Part shown: piece by piece, positions 23,790-34,075 of the stretch
Layout: each line of letters starts with the position of its first letter
Numbering within the stretch: the first letter of the stretch is position 1
Origin: Brachionus manjavacas
Lineage: Eukaryota > Rotifera > Eurotatoria > Ploima > Brachionidae
Length of the DNA stretch: 64,000 nucleotides
Direction: 5' to 3'
Assembly: GCA_019054805.1 (NCBI GenBank)
Contig: JAHQIY010000013.1
Span: 3,100,001-3,164,000 of the forward strand
Notes under the pieces: model-generated
What the model was told of the DNA's origin: nothing
Database searches by the model: none
Seen by the model: the letters and a program-made list of their open reading frames with translations, nothing else
Program-made: the position numbers and the translations under genes

Positions 23790-24830
23790 ATGATTTTTTC
23801 AAGTAATTCAATTATTTTTTATTAGTTTTTGTCTGGATGACGAGAAAGTGTTTAACTATTAAGAAAATTTTTATTTTATTAATGAATTTTACGAAAGAAT
23901 AAAAAATTCCCAACTTGATCCTTGAAATAATATAAGTTAAAAGCTTAATTGACTAATTGATTTAAGTTTCTCATGTAAAGGCGTGTTTAGTTACCAATTA
24001 AAACAATCAATCCCTTTTTATAACATCAATCAACAAACATAAAATTTAAGGATAAAAATATCAATTAAATTTTTATATGTTTCGTAATGCCTAATTGCGG
24101 CTCTTTTGAATGCCATTGTATATGAACCACGTATTTCGTTTTCCTGTTCATTTTGCGATTTTAACATCTTAATTAATTATTGTTATTAAAATTATTACTT
24201 TAATATATTTAATAAGTATAGGAATAAATTAAAGGATAAAAAACTAAGAGGTCGTGATAAAAACTTTCATTTAAACTAAAAAAAGCTCAATATTCATATT
24301 TTTCTGAATCAGCGGATAAAAATCTATTTGAATAAAATTTTTTAAATAAAATTATTGAAAAAATTTTTTTTTGATCAACCCTTTAAACTAATCCATCCAT
24401 TTAATGTACAAAACGACAGTTTTTGTGGCCTTTTTTGTATATTAAAAGAATGGAGAATTATCAAAAAAATTAAAGCATGTGAAAATTTAACTACTACGTT
24501 TATCCTAAAATTTTATGTTAGTTGATTACTGCTAGAAATGAATGTGATTTAACTTATCATGTGATTACATTAGAAATTTCAATCAATTAATCAAATAACC
24601 TTTTTATTTATAATACTTTTTAAGGTTTTCGTAATAAGAGGTAAATTGGAAAATCTAAATTGAAACTTTGATATAAAAAAAACGATGAATAAAATAGTCA
24701 AGAATGAATTTTTGCATAGTTGAAATTTTGGTTTTGTTGAAATTGTATATATATGTTTAATTTAATAACATACAGCTATTCAATAATAATAATCTAAACC
24801 AAGTTTTAATTATTATTGAATAGACTATTA
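23790..24830. other. AT-rich intergenic stretch
   Basis: No supported gene. A TATTCAATAATAATAAT / ATTATTATTGAATA inverted repeat lies at 24777-24826. Confidence 0.35.
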
Positions 24831-24847
24831 TTTCTTAAAAGAATTAA

Positions 24848-25038
24848 TGCAGAGGTACATCTAGAAAAAAGCATACTCTGTTAAATCTAAAGTTAAACTC
24901 TGCAAAAATTTTCTAAAAATAAACTTACTAAAAATATAATTATTTAGATAGTGTACACTCTGCAAAGTGCATTTTCATTTTGCAGAGTGTACCTCTAGAT
25001 TTAACAAAAAATGTTAAACCCTACAATCAAGCTCTGCA
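24848..25038. mobile_element. Small fold-back element flanked by TTAA
   Basis: A 191-bp block starting TGCAGAG and ending CTCTGCA, with TTAA on each side (24844-24847 and 25039-25042). The inverted symmetry extends outside (TTAAAAGAATTAA / TTAATTCTTTTAA). Inside it carries at least four more CTCTGCA/TGCAGAG words. Two of these form a perfect 14-bp-arm hairpin, GTACACTCTGCAAA (24953-24966) with its complement at 24979-24992. TTAA suggests a piggyBac-like target, but the termini lack the usual CCC start, so the superfamily is open. Confidence 0.55.
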
Positions 25039-25054
25039 TTAATTCTTTTAAATA

Positions 25055-26100
25055 ATAACAATTTGTAAAATAATTAGAGATTGATTTGATCATTTGAGCA
25101 TTTTATTGCAAATTTGTTTTTTTTTTAATTTTATATTTCAATTAATTAATAAACATGTGAAATGTTGTTTTATTTTGAAATTCCTTTTAGATGATACTAA
25201 GATCCTGCTAAAACAGTGACCCTCAATACCTAATATATCATAATACCCAATAAATTTTTTGAAAAAACTTAACTTTCAGTGTTTGAAAAAATAAAATTTG
25301 AAAATAACAGAAAAATTTACCGGACAATTGGATTGACTCTTAAAACATAATTTACCCTCGCCCGATTGACTAGTCGGTCTATAAGAGTGAGCCAAATTTT
25401 GATCTGAGGAATTTCGAATTTTCCCATCATAATTTGCCTAATTTTAAATTTTAACATTAAAAAAAAGTTAAATTTTTTTTTCTTAATTTCTATGATTTTT
25501 TTAATTTCTATGAAAAAAAATAAAAATTAATAAAAAAAAATTGTTATGAACATTTTTATAATGTTCATAATAATTTTTTTTACTAACAACTTAATAACAA
25601 TTTAATAGAAATTATAAACAATTCTATTTTATTGTTAATAATTTTTATTGTTTAATTTTTAACAAAAAAAAGTTAATAATTTCAATAAATATTTAACTTT
25701 TTATTAAATATTTCAATAAAAAGTAGAATATTGAAATATTTAAATTTAATTTTTTGAATTTACATGAAAATCTCTCCAAAAATTAAAACATCTGTGTGCT
25801 TTAGCCACATAGTTTGCCTTAAGCCTTGATTAAAATTCTGACTGAGAAAAAAAAATGGAATAGAAATTTTGGCAAATAAAAAATATACTAACTAAGTTAT
25901 CTTCTATTTGGAGTTTGTTTAAAAATTAGAACAAAATCTTTGACTAAAGTAATCCAAAAGCTACTATTAAAAGAAAACTAAACTCAGTAGAAGAATTATT
26001 CTTTCTTTTAAACCTAGTCAAAATACAATTTTCTAATACATTCATCTTGCCCCATCTTATTCTCTTAACCTGCTATTTTTACTATTTTTCGCTTTTCAAA
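25055..26100. other. AT-rich intergenic stretch
   Basis: No supported gene. A perfect TTATGAACAT / ATGTTCATAA hairpin lies at 25542-25568. Confidence 0.35.
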
Positions 26101-26107
26101 TTGTTCC

Positions 26108-26169
26108 ATTTCTGAGCCCAAGTTAATAATGCTATCTATTTCAATAAAGTTAATGATAATCTGGAATAT
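26108..26169 (+). pseudogene. LINE RT tail, left part, interrupted by the gypsy element
   Basis: The plus frame reads AQVNNAIYFNKVNDNLEY up to the gypsy insertion and continues in the same frame on the other side (32059). Without the insert and one ATAT copy the frame is open across the junction, which supports both the RT-tail reading and the 4-bp target duplication. Confidence 0.6.
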
Positions 26170-26376
26170 TGTAATAGGACACTATTACGTCTTAGAGAGA
26201 GCTTTCAGTAGTCCTCTAAGCTTCCTCCTTGAACGATAGTCTGACGCGAGTTAGCTATCGTTCAACACATATATAAAATTATTATTATTATTAATTATTA
26301 GTTGTTTTTGAATAAAATATTTGAAAGTTTATCGACTCTTAATTACTACCCCCGAACCCCAGTTCAAACCATTACA
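26170..26376 (+). repeat. Left LTR of the gypsy element
   Basis: 207 bp, TG...CA. It begins TGTAATAGGACACTATTAC, in which GTAATAG/CTATTAC form a hairpin at the extreme edge. A second hairpin (GAACGATAG...CTATCGTTC) lies at about 26232-26264. ACATATATAAAATTATT at 26266 is a TATA-like candidate promoter, and GAATAAAATA at about 26310 a candidate poly(A) signal. Confidence 0.95.
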
Positions 26377-26377
26377 T

Positions 26378-26395
26378 TGGTGATAGCGGTTAAAG
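26378..26395 (+). other. Putative tRNA primer-binding site
   Basis: TGGTGATAGCGGTTAAAG starts one base after the LTR. TGG complements a tRNA CCA end, as in Metaviridae elements. The tRNA species is not identifiable without a tRNA set. Confidence 0.6.
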
Positions 26396-26720
26396 TAAGC
26401 CGAGAGTTAAGTTTTAGTGAAGAGGAGTGCGCGCGCACGCTAAAAAAATTAAAAGAGACTTAAGTTTGTTTCAAACTTGTTGCTTTTTAAGAGAGTGTTT
26501 TTATTGGTTCTTGTGTAGAACAAAAGAAATTTAAAGTGAAGCTATAGTTAAGCTAAAGAGAGAAGTATAAAGACGAGTGATAGTCTAAAGTGTTAAAAAG
26601 AGAAATTAAGTGTTAAAGAAGTAGTGTTGAAAAATTTTCAGTGGAAAAAAAAAATTGAGCCGAAAGTTAGTGATAGTTTAGTGTTGTGTAAAACGTGTTT
26701 AGTAAGCCTAGAGATTAGAG

Positions 26721-28105
26721 ATGTTTGTTAATGGTAGATTACAATTTGATGGTGAATCACACGATGTGGAATCGTTCTTGAAGTCATTTATTTATGAAGC
26801 GTTGATGTTTAACTGGGACAGAGTAGCCCAAGTGAAAGCGATTGAGTGTTGCCTGAAGGAAAAGCTCTTCAGATCTTTAATGGTTTGAACTCCTTAGCGA
26901 AGGGTGATATAGATGAAGTGATGAAAGCATTGAGAGACGAATGTAGGAAATCGCCTGATTACTATTTAAATTTGTTTTATATGAGAGTGCTAAAACCAGA
27001 TGAAACTATTGCCTCGTTTTGCCACGATATCGAGTATTTGTTGTCGAAAGGTATGCCAGGTTTAGAAGAAGCTTCTAAATCAAGTTTGTTGCGAGCTAGG
27101 TTGATAGCAAATGTACCAGAAAATGTTAAAAATTTTATGGAACTATTGAGCGATAAGTCATGGAAAGAGTTAGTGAGTGTTTTTGACAAGTCAGTGGACT
27201 ACAAATCAATTACAAACAAGGTTGACGATGAAACTGTTTTGGTTAATCAGTTGAAAGCTACGAGTATTAGCAGCCCAAAAACGAGATTCAGTGGAACTTG
27301 TTTTTACTGCAAGAGGACCGGACATAGAATTTCAGAGTGTAGGAAACGAGAGAGTGACGAGAAAAGTGGTCGAATCGGCTCTCAAAGAAAATTCGAAGGT
27401 AATAGTAGGAACCGTAGTCGTTCACCTCATCCAAATCATGTGAGATTTGATGAGACAAGAAACAAAGAATCTGATAGTTACAAAAGGTACAACAGTAGAA
27501 ACGATGGAAATGTGAGGAAAAATTATGCTTTTACTATTGATGCTGAACCAGAGGATACTGAATTGGATGCGAAATCGTTAGAATTTGTTGAATGCAAGGG
27601 AGTGAAAGTTAGCAAATTGGAAAGAGTGAATATGAGCGTTCAGATTGGTGAATTTAATACAAGAGTGAACATGCTAGTGGACAGTGGATCGTCAGGTTCA
27701 TTCATTAATCCAGATAAGTTGCCAAAAGATGTTAAAAGCCACTTGGAAGTGTTGAAAAAGAGACCAAGAGAAATGGAAGAAGAAGGATTTTCAATGACTA
27801 CATTGAACATTAAGTCAGCATTGGCTACAAAGCAAATAGAGTGTATGACGGGAGGTTTAGATATTTGTAATAAAGAGTGGCAGGGTCATCATCAGTTCAT
27901 TTTCGCGGATGTTTCAGAAGCTGGTATTTTAGGATTAGATTTTTTACGTAAGTTTAACGCTCAGATTGATTGTTCAACTGGAAGAATTACGGTGAAACTT
28001 GGAGAGAAAGATGTGTTTTTGAATTACATTAGAGAAGAAAAAGAGACTTCATTTGGAGATAGAGTGTTGGTAGAAAGCAAAAAAGATAGTTGGACCGAAG
28101 TGTGA
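26721..28105 (+). CDS. Gypsy Gag-protease, with one frame break near 26846-26856
   Basis: The ATG at 26721 opens a frame (FVNGRLQFDGESHDVESFLK, WDRVAQVKAIECCLKEK) that stops at 26883. The matching continuation (EGKALQIFNGLNSLAKGDID) is one frame back and runs to 28105. The natural join is at about 26850, so this copy has a one-base lesion or a sequencing error. Downstream lie a CCHC knuckle (C-x2-C-x4-H-x4-C, nt 27299-27342), a basic Arg/Ser linker, and an aspartic protease with MLVDSGSSGSFINP and AGILGLDFLRKF. Gag packages the RNA and the protease cleaves the polyprotein (family knowledge). The frame ends overlapping pol. Confidence 0.9.
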
Positions 28106-31100
28106 GTTCGTAGTAAAGTGTAAAACAAGTGATGAATTTGAAGACAAAGTGATGATGTTTGAACCAGGTGGAGATGAGAAAATGAACAAGAATGGATTAA
28201 TATTTGGAAAGTGTTTGAACAAAGTTGGTAGTAAAGGTGAAGTTTTCATTTTGGCTTTAAACATGAGCGACAAAGAAGTGGAATTAGAGGCTGGTTGTGA
28301 TATTGGATCGATGCAAGACGTAGAAGTGATGTCTACAAATTATGAATTAGAATCCGAACTTAAGAGTAAAATAGACATAAGCAAATTGAAAATAAGCGAT
28401 AAGTTGTCGATAGCTGAACGTAACGAAATTTTAAAAACTATTTTGAAGCGTTCGAGTGCATTCAAGTGGAGTGATGAAGATGTTGGAGCAACCGAATTGA
28501 CGGAACACAACATAAACACTGGTGACGCGAGACCAATTAAACAACGGCAGTATAGGCTTCCACAGACGGCGCAGGCTGAGGTGACGAAGCAAGTTCAGAA
28601 TATGTTAGAGAAAAACATAATTAGTGAGAGCAAGAGCCCTTGGGCTAGTCCGATTCTGTTGGTCAAAAAGAAAGCAGATGACAAAGGAAAATGCGAATTT
28701 AGATTTTGTATTGATTTTCGCAAGTTAAACGAAGTAACGATTAAAGACAGCTACCCTTTACCACGTATAGACGAGACACTAGATGCATTAGGTGGATCGC
28801 GTTATTTCACAACGTTAGACATGGATAGCGGGTATTGGCAGATTCCGTTGAGTGACGATAGTAAAGAGAAAACTGCTTTTTGTGCAAATAATAAATTGTA
28901 TCAATTTAATGTAATGCCTTTTGGGTTGTGCAACGCACCACCGACCTTTCAACGGCTGATGGACGAATTATTGGACAAGTTGACGTGGAAAGCGTGTTTG
29001 GTATACTTAGACGACGTGATCATATTTTCGAGAGACTTTAAAACTCATTTAGAGAGATTGGACACAGTGTTGGAAAGATTCGAGAGGGCTAATTTGAAGT
29101 TAAAACCAACTAAATGTAGTTTTGCTATGGACGAAGTTGGATACCTTGGTTTTAAAATAACCAAAGATGGACTTAAGCCAGATCCAGCCAAGACCAAATC
29201 CATTGTGGAATTGCCTACACCAAGAAACAAGCGTGACGTAATTCGATTTTTGGGTATGATTGGTTATTATAGAAGGTTTATTCCAAATTTTGGTGAAACG
29301 GCGACGTGTTTATTTGAAGTTGGGAAAGCACACGCGAAGTTTGCGTGGACGGAAGAGAGGGACAAGGCTTTTAATAAGCTCAAACAACAATTGGTAGACG
29401 CTACAATTTTATTTTACCCTGACTTCAACAAAGAGTTTGAGTTGTTTTGCGACGCATCAGGTACACATTTAGGTGCAGTGTTGGTACAGCGTATAAATGG
29501 TATAGCTCGCCCGATAGCCTTTGCAAGCAGACAGCTTACGAGACAAGAGAGAAATTATTCAGCAAGCGAGCGTGAGATGTTAGCAATTGTATGGGCAACC
29601 AAACACTTCCACAGCTATATTTATGGAAGACATATAAAAATTTATTCGGATCATCAACCACTTAGTACGTTAGTCAAAGCGAAAGAGCCGACAGGCAGAC
29701 TATATAGATTGATGTTGAAACTGCAAGAATTGGACTACGAAATCCTATACTACCCCGGCAAATTAAACTATACAGCTGATCAATTGTCAAGACCAGCAAG
29801 TCAAGAAGATGCGAGTGTTGAATTGAAAACGTTAGAGTTAAGTGCGAATATAGATTGGGAAAAAGAGCAAGACGATGACAAAGAGATTGCAATTGTGAAA
29901 GCGAGTGTGAAAGCTGATGTCAGAGACGATGATTGGGAGAGTCTTAAGTACAAAGAGTTCTGGAACAGGTCAAGAGAAAAATTGAAAGTCAAGAATGGAA
30001 TATTGTACAAGAATGTTAAAGAAGAATGGCTAATTTTAGTCCCGGTGAAGTTGATAAATACGATTTGCAAGCTACACCATGATTCGATAACCGCGGGACA
30101 TTTAGCTTTTGAGAAAACCTTACATGCGATTGGGTTAAGATTTACGTGGCCAGACATGAAAGCTAACGTGTATGACTACTGTAATTCGTGCGAGAAGTGT
30201 CAAAAGTTTAAAGTAAAGAATAATTCGATTAAGAAACCAATGGTAACTATCAAAGTGGATAAACCTTGGGACTTGGTTGGTATGGATTTTGCAGGACCAT
30301 TGAAGAGAACTAAATTGGGAAATTGTCATTTTGTGCTTGGTGTGGACTATTTCTCAAAATTTTGCGTTGCGGAAGCTGTATCGGACGCTACAAGCGAGAA
30401 AACAATTACTTTTGCGAAAAATAGGATTGTTAATGTTTTTGGTCCTCCACGTGCTATTTTGACAGACCAAGGGAGGAATTTTGAGTCCGACAAGTTCAAA
30501 GAATTTTGTAATGAGTACAAAATTAAGAAGCTCCGAACGACAGCGTACCACCCACAGTGCAATGGTTTAACCGAGAGAACAATTCGCACCCTAAAACAAA
30601 TGTTAAGTATGTATGTTAACGAGAGTCACGACAACTGGGACGAGTGTTTACCTAGAGTTGTTTTCGCTTACAATAATGCAAAGCACTCTAGCACCAACTG
30701 TGCACCAAACGAGCTAGTTTTTGGTAGTATTATGGCAAGTCCAGTAGATAGAGTATGTGGTGTCGATTGTGGAGATCGAAATCAAGACGAGAATTTGATT
30801 GAAAAAGTTCAAAAACGCATTCAAAAGGCTCAAGAGAATCAAAAACTTTTGGTGAATACAAGACAAAGACCCGCTCAAGTTAGAAGCTTTGAACCGAAAT
30901 TTATTGGACCTTTTAAGATGATTGAGCAAGTGAACGAAACTAATTTTAGGATCAAAAGTTTGACTGGTAAGAAAGCCGAATCGGTTGTACATTTTAACCG
31001 AATGCACAAGTATAATAGCAGAGAAAGAAATGAGCTGAGCGAGGTTAATGTTACGAAACAGAGTTGTAGGAGTGAAGCGTCGAATCTAGACGAAGAGATT

Positions 31101-31667
31101 GACCAAAGACTGTTGATTAGAGCATGCGCAAGGAAACGTTTGGTTCAAGAAGAAACAACAATTAATGGTCCAAGGACAAGTTTGGAGAATATACCCCCTG
31201 CGAGAGTTGAAATCGAGTTGGATAATTGGGACAAATCGTTAGACAATATACTGCTAGAGGCGCAAGGTGTCGAGAACAAGACTAATAAAATTGATGAAAG
31301 TAGGCTAAATTCTAACACAAACGTAAGTAGAATTGAGTCTAGTGGTGACGAGAGCGGCGAAGAAGATTCGAAAAGAGAAGAAGAAAAAGTTAGAGAAGAA
31401 GTAGTAGACCAGGAGGGAGAAGTGGTGGTTAGAGAAGAATTAATCCCGTTACCGGACGAAAAAGGAAATTTTATGTGTGTTATAGAAGGCTGTAACAAAA
31501 GTTTTAACAGCGTATTTGGACTTAAAATACATGTAGGACGAAGACATAAAGGTCTAAAAATGATTGAAAGAGGTATTGTGCCTCAAAATGAAAACGTTAA
31601 CGAAAGGCAAGAAGAGCAAAACATTAGTGTACGAGAGGAAGTTCCAATGGAAATCCTCTACAGTTAA
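28074..31667 (+). CDS. Gypsy Pol: RT, RNase H, integrase, C-terminal C2H2 zinc finger
   Basis: Open from 28074, overlapping the gag end by about 30 bp at a six-A run (28079-28084), in the +1 frame. No ATG is needed if it is made by frameshift. Order: protease-RT linker; RT with FCIDFRKLNEVT, LDMDSGYWQIPL and catalytic YLDD (codons at 29004-29015); RNase H (FELFCDASGTHLGAVLVQ; YSDHQPL); integrase H-H-C-C (from about 30073); core D-D-E (GMDFAGP, LTDQGRNF, GLTERT); GPF module FIGPFKMIEQVNETNFRI near 30900; a long acidic linker; and a finger C-x4-C-x12-H-x4-H (CVIEGCNKSFNSVFGLKIHV and onward, about 31475-31550). The integrase lacks the usual G-D-x-V-x-L segment before GPF. Confidence 0.95.
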   Translation, partial: KAKKIVGPKCEFVVKCKTSDEFEDKVMMFEPGGDEKMNKNGLIFGKCLNKVGSKGEVFILALNMSDKEVELEAGCDIGSMQDVEVMSTNYELESELKSKIDISKLKISDKLSIAERNEILKTILKRSSAFKWSDEDVGATELTEHNINTGDARPIKQRQYRLPQTAQAEVTKQVQNMLEKNIISESKSPWASPILLVKKKADDKGKCEFRFCIDFRKLNEVTIKDSYPLPRIDETLDALGGSRYFTTLDMDSGYWQIPLSDDSKEKTAFCANNKLYQFNVMPFGLCNAPPTFQRLMDELLDKLTWKACLVYLDDVIIFSRDFKTHLERLDTVLERFERANLKLKPTKCSFAMDEVGYLGFKITKDGLKPDPAKTKSIVELPTPRNKRDVIRFLGMIGYYRRFIPNFGETATCLFEVGKAHAKFAWTEERDKAFNKLKQQLVDATILFYPDFNKEFELFCDASGTHLGAVLVQRINGIARPIAFASRQLTRQERNYSASEREMLAIVWATKHFHSYIYGRHIKIYSDHQPLSTLVKAKEPTGRLYRLMLKLQELDYEILYYPGKLNYTADQLSRPASQEDASVELKTLELSANIDWEKEQDDDKEIAIVKASVKADVRDDDWESLKYKEFWNRSREKLKVKNGILYKNVKEEWLILVPVKLINTICKLHHDSITAGHLAFEKTLHAIGLRFTWPDMKANVYDYCNSCEKCQKFKVKNNSIKKPMVTIKVDKPWDLVGMDFAGPLKRTKLGNCHFVLGVDYFSKFCVAEAVSDATSEKTITFAKNRIVNVFGPPRAILTDQGRNFESDKFKEFCNEYKIKKLRTTAYHPQCNGLTERTIRTLKQMLSMYVNESHDNWDECLPRVVFAYNNAKHSSTNCAPNELVFGSIMASPVDRVCGVDCGDRNQDENLIEKVQKRIQKAQENQKLLVNTRQRPAQVRSFEPKFIGPFKMIEQVNETNFRIKSLTGKKAESVVHFNRMHKYNSRERNELSEVNVTKQSCRSEASNLDEEIDQRLLIRACARKRLVQEETTINGPRTSLENIPPARVEIELDNWDKSLDNILLEAQGVENKTNKIDESRLNSNTNVSRIESSGDESGEEDSKREEEKVREEVVDQEGEVVVREELIPLPDEKGNFMCVIEGCNKSFNSVFGLKIHVGRRHKGLKMIERGIVPQNENVNERQEEQNISVREEVPMEILYS

Positions 31668-31719
31668 AATTAAGTTATCCGAATTACAATTTTTTTTTTT
31701 CCTCTTTATTTCTTTTCTC

Positions 31720-31721
<2 letters not shown>

Positions 31722-31760
<39 letters not shown>
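31722..31760. repeat. Long A homopolymer in the gypsy 3' untranslated region
   Basis: About 38 consecutive A followed by eight T, 55 bp after the pol stop. Unusual inside an element. It may mark a template-switch or poly(A) remnant or an assembly expansion. It creates spurious ORFs on both strands. Confidence 0.7.
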
Positions 31761-31763
<3 letters not shown>

Positions 31764-31829
31764 TTTTGAAACATTTTTTTCTCTCATTTTTGTTGTAAGG
31801 GGCGAGGAGGATTAAAATATATATTTCTC

Positions 31830-31847
31830 AAAGTAAAGCGCGAGGGA
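31830..31847 (+). other. Polypurine tract candidate
   Basis: AAAGTAAAGCGCGAGGGA directly abuts the right LTR, the expected place for plus-strand priming. A purer purine block (GGGGCGAGGAGG) lies 45 bp upstream. Confidence 0.6.
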
Positions 31848-32054
31848 TGTAATAGGACACTATTACGTCTTAGAGAGAGCTTTCAGTAGTCCTCTAAGCT
31901 TCCTCCTTGAACGATAGTCTGACGCGAGTTAGCTATCGTTCAACACATATATAAAATTATTATTATTATTAATTATTAGTTGTTTTTGAATAAAATATTT
32001 GAAAGTTTATCGACTCTTAATTACTACCCCCGAACCCCAGTTCAAACCATTACA
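31848..32054 (+). repeat. Right LTR of the gypsy element
   Basis: 207 bp. I find no difference from the left LTR on base-by-base reading. Followed by the ATAT target duplication. Confidence 0.95.
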
Positions 32055-32058
32055 ATAT

Positions 32059-32230
32059 CTAGATCTTTACGGATTTCAACATAGATTGATCATTAAGCTT
32101 TGCATTAAGATTTTAAAAACCCACAATCGCCTCTTCCACTCATTACTCAACTTATTCTCTTAACGAATCTCTTAACAAACCATTCAGTTTAAAAAATAGC
32201 AACAAACTCCACGAAGTCTAGGGCTCAATT
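32059..32230 (+). pseudogene. LINE RT tail, right part, after the gypsy element
   Basis: Continues the frame of 26108-26169: LDLYGFQHRLIIKLCIKILK, THNRLFHSLLNLFS, then stops and RISxQTIQFKK, xQQTPRSLGLNS. This resembles the tail of another LINE family (aromatic/basic helix then R-R/N-S-N-K block). Dead. Confidence 0.55.
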
Positions 32231-32503
32231 CGTTTGGCGAATTATCATTTTCTTCTTTTTTTTTCTTTCTAAATTTATCAACTCATTTTCACTGAACGAT
32301 TTTGATTCAAGTTACTCTTTCTTTGTTTAAACAGAGAAAAATAAATAATGTAAGTTTATATTTTTTGGAGTTATGATTATGTAAAATTTACAATAAAAAA
32401 AAGTATAATCAAAATTAAATTAAAATCAAAGAACTTTTTATTTAATTTAAAAATTTTATTAGTAAAAAAACATTCCCTCCCCTACTAATTTCTTGCACGA
32501 GTT

Positions 32504-33475
32504 ACTTTTGTTTGAATTACAAAATATATCCACTGTTGAAATTAGATTGAAAAAGTGCGATGTTTCAAATGTTTATTTCATTTTCTAAAAAAAAATAATT
32601 TTAACTTAGTATTTCAAACATGCAAAACCTTATTTTTTTTTATAAATTTTGACCTTGGGTTTGTGATATGATGATTCTTAAGATAATATTTGTTTAAAAA
32701 ATATTTACGCTCTGTTTATTATTTTTTAAAAATTGAGTTTTTGTTTAAATGCATCAAATGAACGTCAATTATCACTAAAGTCAAAATTTATAAAGAAAAA
32801 AATAAAGTTTTTCAGGTCATGTCGGATAGGTGAACTATATTTCACTTGTTAATGGAGCTATTCCAGTTCTTAGGTTTTATGAACTTAAACTAATCTAAAA
32901 ATAGCTAAACTTAAAGGGTGAAAAATTAATTTTAATTTTCTTTAATTTTTATTATTTAATGCTGAAAGCCAAAGATTTAGTAGAGGGCGCATTTGGCTAT
33001 ATAGGATTGTTGAAAGGGTAATATCAAGTCAGCCAGATCACAGCAAATGCTATTTCTAGAGCCATTTCAAATTAAAAAAAAACAAAAAAATTATTAAATA
33101 CAATTGTTTATTTATCAAATAGCTTTATTCAATTTGTTCACATAAACTAAATAAAATTTTCACCAAATTTTGATTCTTTTTTTAATACAAGTTCAAAATT
33201 AAGTCTTTGAGTTTGAGTTGTAACTGCTAATGGTGTGCACAATCTCTAAAAAATGCACGAAGCTAAAAAAAAAAATTTCAATATTTTTTTCAAATTTCCA
33301 AATAAAAATTAAACTCGTTCTATTTCACTATCAAGTTGAATTTCAAATATGAAAATTCTTGCAATATTAACTTTTTAAAATTATTTTTTTATTCGAGACT
33401 GAAATAATTTGAAACATCGCACTTTTTCAATGTAATTTCAACATTGGATACATTTTGTAATTCAAACACAAAAAA
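32504..33475. mobile_element. Element with long (~60-130 bp) inverted repeats
   Basis: The left arm at 32511-32570 (TTTGAATTACAAAATATATC, CACTGTTGAAATTAGATTG, AAAAAGTGCGATGTTTCAAAT) matches the complement of 33408-33468 at about 90%. Weaker similarity extends inward to about 32640 and 33340. The interior (about 700 bp) has no ORF. Outer edges and target duplication are not clear. Long arms suggest a fold-back or MULE-type non-autonomous element. Confidence 0.6.
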
Positions 33476-33652
33476 TTAAACCACTTTTTTGTCTAAGTAT
33501 AATAATCAGCCAAAGATTCAAAGCAACATTTTTCCAAAATAAAAGGTCATTTTTGAAATCTATTTATTGCTATCTAAAGAATTTGATAGATTTTTGTTGC
33601 CTCTTTTTTTAATTCAAATTTTTAATTTATTAGGTAATTGAAATTGTAATTT

Positions 33653-34075
33653 GTCACTATAGTCGAAATCTATAATTTTACATACATTTGTAAAATTAAT
33701 AATTACAATTTGAAAGTCTTGTTTTGAAAGATTTGTTTTTTAAAACATAACACAATTGTTGGTCAAAGAGTTTTGATCAAAATGATTTAATTTATTTTTC
33801 AAATTGTATTTAATATTAAAAATTGTAAAATCTTTAGACAATAACTTTTTTGACTTTAATAGATAAATTACTGATTTTTATATGCTTACGTATAATTAGT
33901 AAAATTAAAAAAAATTTCTTAGTCGTAAAACGTCCTCCAGATAAAAAATTATAAAAAAATCATTTTTACGCTTTTTTTCGACTTTAGTGACATGTAACTA
34001 AAAGTCAAAAATGGTCAAAATGAATACAAGTTTTCGATGCATTTGAAAATGTCACTATAAATAGACTGACATGTA
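33653..34075. repeat. GTCACTATAGTCGAAA inverted-repeat block
   Basis: GTCACTATAGTCGAAA at 33653-33668 faces TTTCGACTTTAGTGAC at 33976-33991 (one mismatch). More ACATGTAAC/GTCACTAT words occur up to 34075. It shares words with 23693-23785. Probably a small DNA-element family; ends not defined. Confidence 0.45.

Larger units (their letters stand above)
26170..32054 (+). mobile_element. Full-length Ty3/gypsy LTR retrotransposon
   Basis: A 5885-bp element with two 207-bp LTRs that I read as identical, a 4-bp target duplication ATAT (26166-26169 and 32055-32058), a primer-binding region directly after the left LTR, gag-protease and pol ORFs, and a purine-rich tract before the right LTR. Gene order PR-RT-RNaseH-IN places it in Ty3/gypsy. 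Identical LTRs mean a very recent insertion. Odd points: two one-base frame breaks, a short gap in the integrase C-terminus, and a C2H2 zinc finger at the very end of pol where other lineages have a chromodomain. Confidence 0.95.

Noticed and set aside
31554-31815. ORFs on both strands across the gypsy 3' end
   Set aside because: They are translations of the long A/T homopolymer and the end of pol in other frames.
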